Assembly: GCF_028368935.1 (NCBI RefSeq)
Contig: NZ_JAQNDK010000003.1
Span: 744,001-808,000, forward strand
DNA from: Sorangium aterium
GTDB taxonomy: Bacteria; Myxococcota_A; Polyangia; Polyangiales; Polyangiaceae
Length of the DNA: 64,000 nt
Direction of reading: 5' to 3'
Shown here: piece by piece, positions 55,309-64,000 of the stretch
Layout of the letters: the number at the start of each line of letters is the position of its first letter
How positions within the stretch are numbered: the stretch's first letter is position 1
Notes under the pieces: generated by a model
What the model saw: only the letters and a program-made list of their open reading frames with translations
Database searches by the model: none
What the model was told of the DNA's origin: nothing
Translations under genes and position numbers: made by a program

Positions 55309-58300
55309 ATGACTCCAGCCGCACAGTACACGATCCTCGAGACGCTCTCCGGCGGGGGGAGGGCGGTCGTTCATCGCGCGCGGAGGGACGTCGACGGCCA
55401 CCCGGTCCTCCTCAAGGCGCTCGACCCGCGGCGCAGCGGGCCGAAGGAGCTCGAGCAGCTCAGGCGCGAATACGAGATCGGAGCGCTGTTCGACACCCCC
55501 GCCGTCGTCCGGCCGCTTGCCCTCGAGACGTACCAAGGGATGCCCGCCCTCGTCCTCGAGGACGAAGGGGCTGACTCCCTCGATCGCCTGCTCGGCGAGC
55601 CGATGCCGATGGATCGGTTCCTCCCGGTCGCCGTCCGCATCGCCGGCGCGGTCGCGGAGATCCACGGCAAGGACATCCTCCACAAGGACCTGAAGCCCCA
55701 GAACATCCTCGTGATCCCCGCGAGCGGCGAGGTGAAGATCACCGGGTTCGGCCTCGCGTCCCGTCTCCCCCGGGAGCGCCGGCCCACGCAGCCGGCGCGC
55801 CTCATCGAGGGCTCGCTGCCCTACCTCGCGCCGGAGCGGACAGGGCGGACCAACCGGGCGATCGACCGCCGCGCCGATCTCTACTCGCTCGGCGTCACCT
55901 TCTTTCAGATGCTCACCGGGAGGCTCCCCTTCGAGGCGAACGATCCCGTCGAGTGGGTCCACTGTCACGTCGCGCACGCCCCGCCGAGCGCCTCGGAGGT
56001 CGTCCCCGAGGTGCCCGACGCCGTCGCGCAGATCGTCCTCAAGCTCCTCTCCAAGGCGCCCGAGGACCGCTATCAGAGCGCCCGCGGCCTCCTGCGCGAT
56101 CTGGAGAGGTGCCTCGCCGAGTGGACCCAGAGCGGGACGATCGAGCCGTTCACGCCGGGGGAGCGCGACGTGTCCGATCAGCTCCAGATCCCCCAGAGGC
56201 TCTACGGGCGGGACGCGGAGATCGCCGTCCTGAAGGGGGCGTTCGACCGCGTGGCTGCGACGGGTACACCGGAGCTCGCGCTCGTCTCCGGGTACTCCGG
56301 CATCGGCAAGAGCGGGCTCGTCCACGAGATCGAGGCGCCGGTCGTCCGGGAGGGGGGCTTCTTCATCTCGGGGAAGTTCGACCAGTACAAGCGCGACATC
56401 CCCTATGCCACGCTCGTCCAGGCCTTCCGGGAGCTCGTGCGCTGGATCCTCGCGGAGAGCGAGGCGCAGATCGCCGCCTGGAGGCGGCGGCTCATCGAGG
56501 CCTTGGGAATCCACGCCCAGCTCATCGTCGACGTGATCCCGGAGGTCGCGCTCGCCATCGGGCGGCCGCCGCCTGCCCCGGAGCTGCCGCCGGTCGAAGC
56601 GCAGAACCGGTTCCGCAGGGTGTTCCAGCGCTTCATCGGGGTGTTCGCCCGGCACGAGCACCCCCTCGCGCTGTTCCTCGACGACCTGCAGTGGGCCGAC
56701 TCGGCCAGCCTCGGGCTGCTCCAGGAGATATTGACGCACGCGGAGGTGCGGGACGTCCTCGTCATCGGCGCGTACCGCGACAACGAGGTGTCCGCCTCTC
56801 ACCCGCTCCTGCGGAGCCTCTCCGAGGTGCGGCAGGCGGGTGCCCGCGTCTCGGACATCGTGCTCGGTCCCATCCCGCCCGCAGCGCTCGCCAGGTTCGT
56901 CGGCGAGGCCCTCCACTGCGCCGTCGAGGACGCCGCGCCGCTCGCCGAGCTGATCCAGGACAAGACGGCGGGCAATCCCTTCTTTGCCATCCAGTTCCTC
57001 ACCGAGCTCCACGAAGAGCGCCTGATCGAGCGCGACGAGCGGAGCGGCCGGTTCCGGTGGGACGTCGCGAGGATCCGCGAGAAGGGCTTCACGGACAACG
57101 TGGTCGACCTGATGGTCGCAAAGCTCCGGAGGCTGCCCCCGGCGACGCAGGAGGCGTTGAAACAGCTCGCCTGTCTGGGGAACACCGCGGAGATCGCGCT
57201 CCTCGCGATGGTCCACGGCGGCCTGGAAGAGGGCACGCGGGCGGACCTCTGGGAGGCCATCCGGGCGGGGCTGGTCCTCGATCTGGACGGCACGTGCAAG
57301 TTCCTCCACGACCGGGTCCAGGAAGCGGCCTACTCGCTGGTGCCGGAGGAGCAGCGGGCCGCAGAGCACCTCCGGATCGGCCGGCTCCTCGCGTCGCGGT
57401 TGCCCGAGGACGCGATCGCGGAGCGGATCTTCGACGTCGCGAACCAGTGGAACCGCGGCGCCCATCTCATCACCGATCCGCGCGAAAAGGAGGCGCTCTG
57501 CCGGCTCGACTTCCTGGCAGGGACGAAGGCGAAGGCCGCGATCGCCTATGCGTGTGCGCAGATTTACCTCGCCCAGGCTTCATCCCTCTTGCCCGAGGAC
57601 GCCTGGAGCAGGCGGTACGAAGAGACGCTCGCGATCCACCTGGATCTCGCCGAATGCGAGTGCCTCATCGGTGACTTCCAGCGGGCGGACGATCGGTTCG
57701 ACCTCATCCTCGCGCGCGCACGCTCACCGCTCGACCGCGCCAAGGCCCATCGGCTCCGCCTGCGCCTTTATCAGATCGCCGGGCGGCTCGGCGACGCCGT
57801 GAGCACCATGGTCGAGGCGGTGCGCCTCTTCGGGGTGACCTTCCCGGAGTCCGAAGACGAGATCCAGGCCGCGGTGGAGGCCGAGCTCCAGAGGGTCCCC
57901 GTCCTCCTGCGCGGGCGCGCCATCGCCGATCTCGCGCTCGCACCGACGACCACGGACGAGCGCGTGCGGGCCATCATCGGATTGCTCGTCGAGGCGATGG
58001 CTCCGACGTACAGCACGCGACCGGCGTACTGGCCCCTGGTCATCGCCAAGGCATTGAGCTTCTCCTTGGAGTATGGAAACTGCGAAGAGTCCGCCTTCGT
58101 CTACAGTTGTTATGCCGCCCTGCTGGTATCGAGGTGCGGCGACATATCCTGGGGGTGCCAGTTCTCCGAAATGGCGCTCAGGCTGAACGAGAGGTTCAAC
58201 GGCCTGGCGCTGAAGGGGAGGCTGCTCTTCCACCACGCGGCCCTCGTCTCTATCTGGCGCGTGCGCTTCGCGACGCTCCTTCCCACGATGGAGCAGGCGT

Positions 58301-60990
58301 GGGCCGCTTGCTTCGATGTCGGGGACTTCGTCTTTGCTGGTTATGCTTCCTTCAACCTGGTGTGGCTCGTCGTGGAGAGCGGCGGCTCGATCGAGCAGAT
58401 CATCGAGGCGTCGCGCAAGTACGCGTCGTTGGCCGAGAAGAGCCACCACGACCTGGCGCGCCGCCTCCTCAGGACCGAGGAGCAATTCGCGGCGAGCCTG
58501 AAGGGGGCGACACGAGCGCCCACGAGCTTCAACGACGATACCTATGACGAGGTGGAGTGTGTCCTCGCGATGGAAAAGGCTGGCTTCGGGATCGGGGTCG
58601 CCTTCTTTCACGTCATGAAGCAGGTCGCGGCGTTCATCGACGGACGATACGCCGAGGCGCGGCAGGCCGCGGCCCGCGCGGCGCCGATGCTGCGCGAGGT
58701 GATGGCCCTGGCGAACGAGGCGACGCACCACTTCTACTACGCGCTCACGCTGACGGCGATGTACGCAGATGCACCTGCCGCGGAACAACGGCAATTCGCA
58801 GCGCTCCTCGAGGTGCAATCGCGGAAATTGTCCTTCTGGGCAGAGCACTGCGCAGAGAACTTCCAGGACCGTCACGCCCTCGTCCAGGCCGAGGTCGCCC
58901 GGATCGAGGGCCGCCATCTCGACGCCGAGCGCCTCTTCGAGGAGGCCATCCGCTCGGCGCGCGACAATGGCTTCGTGCACAACGAAGCCGTGGCCTACGA
59001 GGTCGCGTCCCGGTTCTACCGGGCGCGAGGGCTCGAGGAGTTCGCCGATCTGTACCTCCGCAACGCCCGTGCCTGTTACGCCCGCTGGGGCGCCCACGGC
59101 AAGGTGAGGCACCTCGACCGGCAGAATCCCCACCTCGTCGAGCGGCGGTTTCCCCCGCCCACCGCCACCGTCGCGGTGGACTCCGATCAGCTCGACCTCT
59201 CCTCGGTGACCAAGGCCTCGCAGACCATCTCCGGTGAGATCGTGCTCGACGAGCTCCTGCGCACGCTGCTCCGGATCGTGCTCGAGCAGGGCGGCGCGGA
59301 GAGGGCCTGCCTCCTCCTGTGCCAGGATCAGGGCCTCTCGATCGAGGCGGAGGCGAGCCTCGGCGAGCGCGGGGCGACGACGACCCTCCTCGGCTCGGAG
59401 CCGCTGGACGGCTCGCTGCGCGTCCCCGCGTCGCTCGTCCACTACGCGAACCGCACCAAGGAGCGGGTCATCCTGAGCGGCGCCGCCGCCCACGCGCGCA
59501 AGTTCGCGGGCGACGGCTACTTCGCCCGGAGCCGGCCCAGGTCGGTGCTCTGCATGCCCATCCTCAGGCAGGCCGAGGTGGTCGGGCTGCTTTACCTCGA
59601 GAACAACCTCCTCGACGGTGCCTTCACCCCGGATCGGCTCGCCGCCCTGGAGCTGCTCGCCACGCAAGCGGCGATTTCGCTGGAGAACGCGCGGCTCCTC
59701 GCCAAGGAGCGGACGGCGAGGACGGCTGCCGAGGAGGCCGAGCGCCGATCCGCGTTCCTCGCCGAGGCGGGCGTCGTCCTGTCGGAATCGCTCGACTACG
59801 AGGTGACCTTCGCCCGCCTCGGCGAGTTCTGCGTCCAGACCCTGGCCGACTGGTGCTCGATCGATATCGTGGAAGACGGAGAGCTCCGCCGCCTGGCCTG
59901 TGCGCATGGAGATCCCGAGAAGGCGCCTGTCCTCGAGGAGCTTCAGCTCCGGTATCCGCCGCGCTGGGGCTCACCCCACGCGTCGATCACGGTCCTCCGC
60001 ACGGGCGAGCCGCTCCTCATGCCGGAGCTGCCCGACGAGATCCTGCGGACGATGTGCGACGACGACGAGCACTTTCGGCTGGTCCGGGAGCTCGGCACGC
60101 GGACCGGGCTCTCGGTGCCGCTCGTGGTGCGCGGGCAGAGGCTCGGGGCGCTCACGCTCTCCTCGGGCACGCCGGGGCGTCGTTACGGGCGCGCCGACCT
60201 CGAGCTGGCGAAGGAGGTCGCGCACCGCGCGGCGCTCGCGATCGACAACGCCCGGCTCTACCGCGCCTCTCAGGAGGCCGTCCGCGCCCGCAGCGAGTTC
60301 CTCTCCGTCGCGTCCCACGAGCTGAATACGCCGCTGACCTCGCTCACGCTCTCGGTGCAGTCCCTTCGCCGCGCGGCGGGCGCGGGGCGCCCTGTGGATC
60401 CGCAGGTCATGGATCAGCGGCTCGAGCGCCTCTCGCGGCAGACGACCCGGCTGACCCGGCTCATCAACGATCTGCTCGACGTCTCGCACATCGAGTCGAG
60501 CCCGCGCGCGCTGGAGCTCGGCGACGTCGACCTCGGGGCCCTCGTCCGCGCGGTGGCTGCGCGCTTCGAGGCCGATCTGGCGAGGGCGCGCTGCTCGATC
60601 TCGATCCGCGGCGATGTGCCGGTCGTGGGACGCTGGGATCGGTCACGCCTCGACCAGGTCGTCACCAACCTCCTCGGCAACGCGATCAAGTTCGGCGCCG
60701 GCAAGCCCATCGAGATCGCCGTGGGCGCCGAGGACGGCGTGGCCCGGCTCGCGGTCCGGGACCACGGCATCGGCGTGGATCCGGCGCAGTGCAGCCGCAT
60801 CTTCGAGCGCTTCGAGCGCGCCGTCTCGGAGCGGCACTACGGCGGGCTGGGCCTCGGCCTGTACATCAGCCGCAAGATTGTGGAGGACCACGGCGGCTCG
60901 ATCCGGTGCGACTGCGAGCCCGGCGCCGGAGCCACCTTCATCGTCGAGCTCCCCTGCGCAGGGCCGCTGCCCCCGCCTCCCGCGGCGTGA
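55309..60990 (+). CDS. Giant Ser/Thr kinase, ATPase, GAF and histidine kinase hybrid
   Basis: This 1893-residue single-chain signalling protein has five parts. A Hanks-type kinase domain (about 7-270) has HKDLKPQN (D127), but DFG is replaced by GFG (TGFG, G146). An AAA-type ATPase region (about 295-640) has Walker A GYSGIGKS (K334) and FLDDLQWAD. A long helical TPR-like region (about 700-1270) follows. Next are two GAF domains (about 1295-1460 and 1480-1640). A histidine kinase closes the chain, with SHELNTPL (H1670), NLLGNAIKFG, VRDHGIGVD and GGLGLGLYIS. This is the tandem Ser/Thr-His kinase class known in cyanobacteria and myxobacteria. It lacks transmembrane helices, so it senses inside the cell. 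No response regulator is adjacent. ATG 55264 is an alternative start. Confidence 0.88.
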   Translation: MTPAAQYTILETLSGGGRAVVHRARRDVDGHPVLLKALDPRRSGPKELEQLRREYEIGALFDTPAVVRPLALETYQGMPALVLEDEGADSLDRLLGEPMPMDRFLPVAVRIAGAVAEIHGKDILHKDLKPQNILVIPASGEVKITGFGLASRLPRERRPTQPARLIEGSLPYLAPERTGRTNRAIDRRADLYSLGVTFFQMLTGRLPFEANDPVEWVHCHVAHAPPSASEVVPEVPDAVAQIVLKLLSKAPEDRYQSARGLLRDLERCLAEWTQSGTIEPFTPGERDVSDQLQIPQRLYGRDAEIAVLKGAFDRVAATGTPELALVSGYSGIGKSGLVHEIEAPVVREGGFFISGKFDQYKRDIPYATLVQAFRELVRWILAESEAQIAAWRRRLIEALGIHAQLIVDVIPEVALAIGRPPPAPELPPVEAQNRFRRVFQRFIGVFARHEHPLALFLDDLQWADSASLGLLQEILTHAEVRDVLVIGAYRDNEVSASHPLLRSLSEVRQAGARVSDIVLGPIPPAALARFVGEALHCAVEDAAPLAELIQDKTAGNPFFAIQFLTELHEERLIERDERSGRFRWDVARIREKGFTDNVVDLMVAKLRRLPPATQEALKQLACLGNTAEIALLAMVHGGLEEGTRADLWEAIRAGLVLDLDGTCKFLHDRVQEAAYSLVPEEQRAAEHLRIGRLLASRLPEDAIAERIFDVANQWNRGAHLITDPREKEALCRLDFLAGTKAKAAIAYACAQIYLAQASSLLPEDAWSRRYEETLAIHLDLAECECLIGDFQRADDRFDLILARARSPLDRAKAHRLRLRLYQIAGRLGDAVSTMVEAVRLFGVTFPESEDEIQAAVEAELQRVPVLLRGRAIADLALAPTTTDERVRAIIGLLVEAMAPTYSTRPAYWPLVIAKALSFSLEYGNCEESAFVYSCYAALLVSRCGDISWGCQFSEMALRLNERFNGLALKGRLLFHHAALVSIWRVRFATLLPTMEQAWAACFDVGDFVFAGYASFNLVWLVVESGGSIEQIIEASRKYASLAEKSHHDLARRLLRTEEQFAASLKGATRAPTSFNDDTYDEVECVLAMEKAGFGIGVAFFHVMKQVAAFIDGRYAEARQAAARAAPMLREVMALANEATHHFYYALTLTAMYADAPAAEQRQFAALLEVQSRKLSFWAEHCAENFQDRHALVQAEVARIEGRHLDAERLFEEAIRSARDNGFVHNEAVAYEVASRFYRARGLEEFADLYLRNARACYARWGAHGKVRHLDRQNPHLVERRFPPPTATVAVDSDQLDLSSVTKASQTISGEIVLDELLRTLLRIVLEQGGAERACLLLCQDQGLSIEAEASLGERGATTTLLGSEPLDGSLRVPASLVHYANRTKERVILSGAAAHARKFAGDGYFARSRPRSVLCMPILRQAEVVGLLYLENNLLDGAFTPDRLAALELLATQAAISLENARLLAKERTARTAAEEAERRSAFLAEAGVVLSESLDYEVTFARLGEFCVQTLADWCSIDIVEDGELRRLACAHGDPEKAPVLEELQLRYPPRWGSPHASITVLRTGEPLLMPELPDEILRTMCDDDEHFRLVRELGTRTGLSVPLVVRGQRLGALTLSSGTPGRRYGRADLELAKEVAHRAALAIDNARLYRASQEAVRARSEFLSVASHELNTPLTSLTLSVQSLRRAAGAGRPVDPQVMDQRLERLSRQTTRLTRLINDLLDVSHIESSPRALELGDVDLGALVRAVAARFEADLARARCSISIRGDVPVVGRWDRSRLDQVVTNLLGNAIKFGAGKPIEIAVGAEDGVARLAVRDHGIGVDPAQCSRIFERFERAVSERHYGGLGLGLYISRKIVEDHGGSIRCDCEPGAGATFIVELPCAGPLPPPPAA

Positions 60991-61015
60991 GCAGGCTGTC
61001 CTGCTCGCAGCGGCC

Positions 61016-61795
61016 TCAGGTGCCCTCGGCGTCGAAGGTCGCGTCGACGTACCGCAGCGTCGCCTCGCGCCGGCGGCGGGCGCGGTCGGCCGAGTCCTCC
61101 TCCACGAGCACCTCGTCGGGCTTCACGCGGAAGAGCGGCTGGCCCTTCTGCACGATCGTCCCGTCGCCGCCGTCGATGAGCACCTCCTCGACAGTGCCGG
61201 AGCACGGCGCGAGCACCTTGTTGAACATCTTCATGACCTCGATCACGTAGAGCGGATCGCCGGCAGCGAAATGGCTGCCCTTGGTCACGAACGGAGGCCG
61301 GTCCGGCGCCTCCTGCGCGTAGAACATGCCGCCGGTGACCGCGACGATCTCGTTGGCCCGCATGGCGGGCGGCGGCGCGAGGACCTTGCGCATGCGGGCC
61401 GAGAGCTCGCGATCGAGCAGGCGCTCGGGGATGGCGACCGTGCCGTCCTCCCGCGCGCGGAGCTCGAAGAAGCGCGCGGCGTCCCCCGCGAGGACCAGCG
61501 CGTCGAGGAGCTCCAGGCCCGCCTGGAAGCCGAGGTGGGAGCCGCGAACCCGCCGCCAGAGCTCGGCGTCGTGGCCGTGAGGCGCGGTATCCCGGGACAG
61601 ATGCGCTCGCAGCTCGGGCCACGGAGGCGCGCCGCCCGCCTGGCCCATCCGCTCGCCGACGCGCCGGTAGAAGCCGAGCGCCCGCGAGAGCACCTCCTGG
61701 TCGTGATCCCAGATCACATGGGCAGCGGGCGCCTGCGGCTGCGGCGTCATGTTGAGCAGCCAGTACGTGTCCGCGAGCACCTCGATCGGGTTCTT
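61016..61795 (-). CDS. Biotinyl-domain 3' part of a frameshifted biotin carboxylase
   Basis: This frame (259 residues; first internal ATG at 61780) continues the upstream biotin carboxylase frame after one extra base at about 61796. It begins KNPIEVLADTYWLLNM, exactly what is expected next, then has a helical region (about 15-150). A biotin attachment domain closes the protein, with the biotinylated lysine in EVMKM and the FVTKGSHFAAGD hammerhead turn. On its own it is a biotin carrier; with the preceding part it forms a 971-residue biotin carboxylase/carrier protein. The product is probably made as one chain if the frameshift is a base error. Confidence 0.8.
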   Translation of the reverse strand, partial: KNPIEVLADTYWLLNMTPQPQAPAAHVIWDHDQEVLSRALGFYRRVGERMGQAGGAPPWPELRAHLSRDTAPHGHDAELWRRVRGSHLGFQAGLELLDALVLAGDAARFFELRAREDGTVAIPERLLDRELSARMRKVLAPPPAMRANEIVAVTGGMFYAQEAPDRPPFVTKGSHFAAGDPLYVIEVMKMFNKVLAPCSGTVEEVLIDGGDGTIVQKGQPLFRVKPDEVLVEEDSADRARRRREATLRYVDATFDAEGT

Positions 61796-61796
61796 G

Positions 61797-63932
61797 CCAG
61801 CGCACCCGCCCAGACCGGATCTCGAACGACCCCATGTTCCGGCTGAGCCACGCCGACAGGAGGTGCGGCTCCGCGCAGATCTTCTCCACGGGGCGGCGCA
61901 CCAGCGTGTCCTTCAGCGTGAAGACCTTCTTCAACGCTCCTCCGCCGCTCGCGTCCGTGGCGCCGGCCCGCGCCGCAAGGCGGCGCTCGTGGCGGACGCC
62001 GAGCTCGGCCCACATCGCGTCGAAGTCGAGCCCCCCGAGCTCCACCGCGAGCAGGCCGACCTGCGTGAGGTACGGGACCACGAAGCGCGTCGTCGGCTTC
62101 GCCCACACGCTCCGCGCGAGGAACCAGTGCACGAGCCCGTAATGAAACTGGAGGTTCGTGTGGAGATCGCTGCCGCGCAGCGTGGTCGTGCGCAGGATCT
62201 CGCAGATCCGCTGGTAGGCCTCCTCGCGCGACGCGCCGTAGGTCACGAGGAGCGCGATGTTGCTGTCGTAGGCGCCGGCGACCCGGTAATGCATGAACAC
62301 CCCCGTGTCGGGGTTCTTCACGCAGATGCCCTGATCGTCGCGGATCTCGTGCGGGTGCGGATCGCTCCAGGACACGATGATCCCGGCCGCGTGGGGCTCC
62401 AGCGCGCCGTTCGTCGCGTTGAGGCGCGCCTCCACCGCGGACCCTTCCCGCCGGACGCGGATCGGCCGGGGCAGCCGCTCCCCGTGGCGCGCGAGGAGGA
62501 CCATGCACTCGACGAGCGACGTCACCTCGAACGCGTCGGCCGGATCGGCCGGGTTCTCGAAGCGGAGAGCATAACAGAGCTCCGACACCCGGTGCTCGAC
62601 CTGGATCCGGGTGTTGACCTCCATGAAGTAGTGATGATCCCCCTCGACGATGCACTCGAACGTCGAGGCCGAGTTCAGCCCGACCGCCTGCCCGAACCGC
62701 TCCGCCTCGGCCTCCATCCGGGCGAGCGACGCGAGCTCGCGCTCGAGCGACGCCGCGAGCGGAACCTCGCCGGCCGCGCGCGCACGCTCGATCGCCTCGA
62801 GCAGCCCCTCCTGCGTCATCGCGACCTCGAGCAGCTTTTGCTCGTGCATCTGCAGCGAGCAGTCGCGCCCGCCCAGCGCGACGCACCACGCGCCGTTGCC
62901 GATCAGCTGGATCTCGTTGTGCCGCGTCTCCTCGACGTTGAGCTCGAGCAGGATGTTCTTGTTGTCGCCGACGCCCGCGGCCTTCACCTCCGCGAGGACC
63001 TCCCGCGCCAGCGCGGGGACCTCGGCCGCCCGCGCCCGCGCCGCGGCCTCGGGGGCCGCCGCGTCGGGCGCGATGCCGGCGAGGAGCCGCTGCCCCTTGC
63101 CGCCGCCGCCGCCGATGGCCTTGAGCCGGATCCGTCGCCCCGGGTGGTGCGCGAGCAGCTCGGCCGCGCCCCGCTCGAGCTCCTCGCAGAGCTCGTCGGT
63201 CGTGTAGAGATCCACGCGCCGCGCGTACGCCGCCGCGAGCAGCGCGTCCGCTGCCTCGGCGAGCGGGACCCCGTCGGAGAGCCGCGCGCCCGCGGCGCCC
63301 TCGCCGAGCAGCCCGCGGTCTGCCGCGGCCGCGCGCAGCGCCGCGTGATCGGGCCACCTGCGGAGCACGATCCGCCGGGTCGCGTCGTCGATGCCGGGCG
63401 TCACGCTGACCGCGGTCGCGAGCGCCGTCCGCTTCGCCTCGTCCTTGAGCCCGGCGGCGCGCTGCACCGACGAGCGCGGGCCGATGAAGACGAGCCCCGC
63501 CTCCTCGAGCGTGCGCACGAACTCCTCGTCTTCGGCCATGAAGCCGTAGCCAGCGAACACGTGCGTATAGCCGCCGGCCCGGGCGATCGCGACGATCTCC
63601 TGCATCAGCTTGACGCGCTCGTCCTTGGTGGCGCCGGTATAGTCCTTCACCCTGTGCACGTGCGCCGGGTGGATGCAGCGCAGCTCCGGCGCCAGGGCGT
63701 GCGTGTAGACGATCGAGTCCTTCTCCGACAGGAGGATGCCGTAATGCTCGATCCCCATCTGGGCGAAGACATCCATCGCCTCTTTCCGGATCGGGCCCCG
63801 GCAGACGATCAGCGGCCGCACGTCGTCCGCGGCGAAGGAGCGCGCCCACGCCGAGCCCGAGCGGCCGAGCCTGCGGTCGCGCGCCACCCTCGGGTTGCGG
63901 TCGTAACCTCGCCTGGTCTCGAATCCATCCAT
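61797..63932 (-). CDS. Biotin carboxylase, 5' part before a frameshift
   Basis: Biotin carboxylases use ATP and bicarbonate to carboxylate biotin for acyl-CoA or pyruvate carboxylases. This 712-codon part contains the N-terminal pre-ATP-grasp domain (CRGPIRKEAMDVFAQMG), the ATP-grasp glycine loop KAIGGGGGKGQRL, GGRDCSLQMHEQKLLEV and the catalytic EVNTRIQVEHRVSE. The C-terminal carboxylase subdomain and a linker follow, ending GRVRW. After this TGG codon the frame goes into nonsense, while removing one C (61796) rejoins it to the biotinyl frame. ATG 63932 begins 2 bases after the stop of the preceding gene, so it is the second gene of an operon. The acyl substrate is unknown. Confidence 0.82.
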
Positions 63933-63934
63933 GA

Positions 63935-64000
63935 TCAATGGAACTCCCGCTGAACACCGGTGAACGGCCCTGGCTGGTAGTGCCGCAGCAGGAACTCGAG
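63935..64000 (-). CDS. C-terminal end of an upstream gene (5' part outside window)
   Basis: The last 21 codons (LEFLLRHYQPGPFTGVQREF and one more) and a TGA are visible. Codon use is GC-rich at third positions like the neighbours, and the stop lies 2 bases before the biotin carboxylase start, so it is probably a co-transcribed gene. A carboxyltransferase would be a natural partner, but the fragment is too short to identify. Confidence 0.5.
   Translation of the reverse strand, partial: LEFLLRHYQPGPFTGVQREFH

Noticed and set aside
61790-61800. Programmed frameshifting in the biotin carboxylase gene
   Set aside because: The sequence around 61796 has no slippery heptamer or following pseudoknot; a base error or mutation is simpler.

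Overview
The window is very GC-rich. It is packed with exported lipoproteins that carry Gly/Ser linkers, Hanks-type Ser/Thr kinases, an FHA-sigma54 activator, kelch, FG-GAP and PEGA proteins, and one C-terminus resembling a myxobacterial sorting tail. Together these point to a large myxobacterial chromosome of the Polyangiales, Sorangium-like type. That is an inference from gene style; there is no rRNA or other taxonomic marker. No tRNA, rRNA, CRISPR array or intact mobile element was seen.

Layout. 1-4402 (minus): a tightly packed operon of a TonB-dependent receptor with a TonB C-terminal-like domain at its N-terminus, a TND-repeat lipoprotein, and a P-loop NTPase cut by the window edge. 4603-6180: a CotH-kinase lipoprotein. 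6413-7696: a lipoprotein joining a c-type heme motif to a complete two-copper monooxygenase. 7749-10291 (minus): two tandem patatin-like proteins, the first-transcribed one with a degenerate oxyanion loop. 10841-11656: a DJ-1/PfpI protein cut by an in-frame TAG. 11746-13155: an NhaA antiporter. 13788-20093: an unknown lipoprotein, an FHA-sigma54 activator and a Ser/Thr kinase. 20646-27355: an OB-fold secreted protein, then a kinase, FG-GAP lipoprotein and TPR/PEGA set with nearly touching ends.

27415-36853 is the most distinctive stretch. It holds a beta-repeat surface protein, a bacterial relative of the fungal wall protein Tos1 (DUF2403/DUF2401), a GH128 beta-1,3-glucanase-type lipoprotein, a GH31 enzyme with a PA14 insert, and a CE1/PHB-depolymerase-like esterase. 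A LacI-type palindrome sits in front of the GH31 gene. This looks like a secreted or surface-attached set aimed at fungal or plant wall polymers. It is followed (36916-37701) by a scrapyard of broken genes: an RTX tail fused in frame to an IS630 transposase N-terminus, a second copy of the GH128 3' end, and a 46-nt repeat also found after the GH31 gene.

37734-55144: a beta-propeller lipoprotein, a kelch protein with a MYXO-CTERM-like tail, a sorbosone-dehydrogenase-like lipoprotein, a glyoxalase-fold protein, a quinol nitric oxide reductase, a Baeyer-Villiger-type monooxygenase, small lipoproteins, an outer-membrane barrel, a fibro-slime lipoprotein and an unknown cytoplasmic protein. 55309-60990: an 1893-residue hybrid Ser/Thr kinase, ATPase, GAF and histidine kinase. 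61016-63932 (minus): a biotin carboxylase with a biotinyl domain, split by a one-base frameshift, behind the tail of an upstream gene at the window end.
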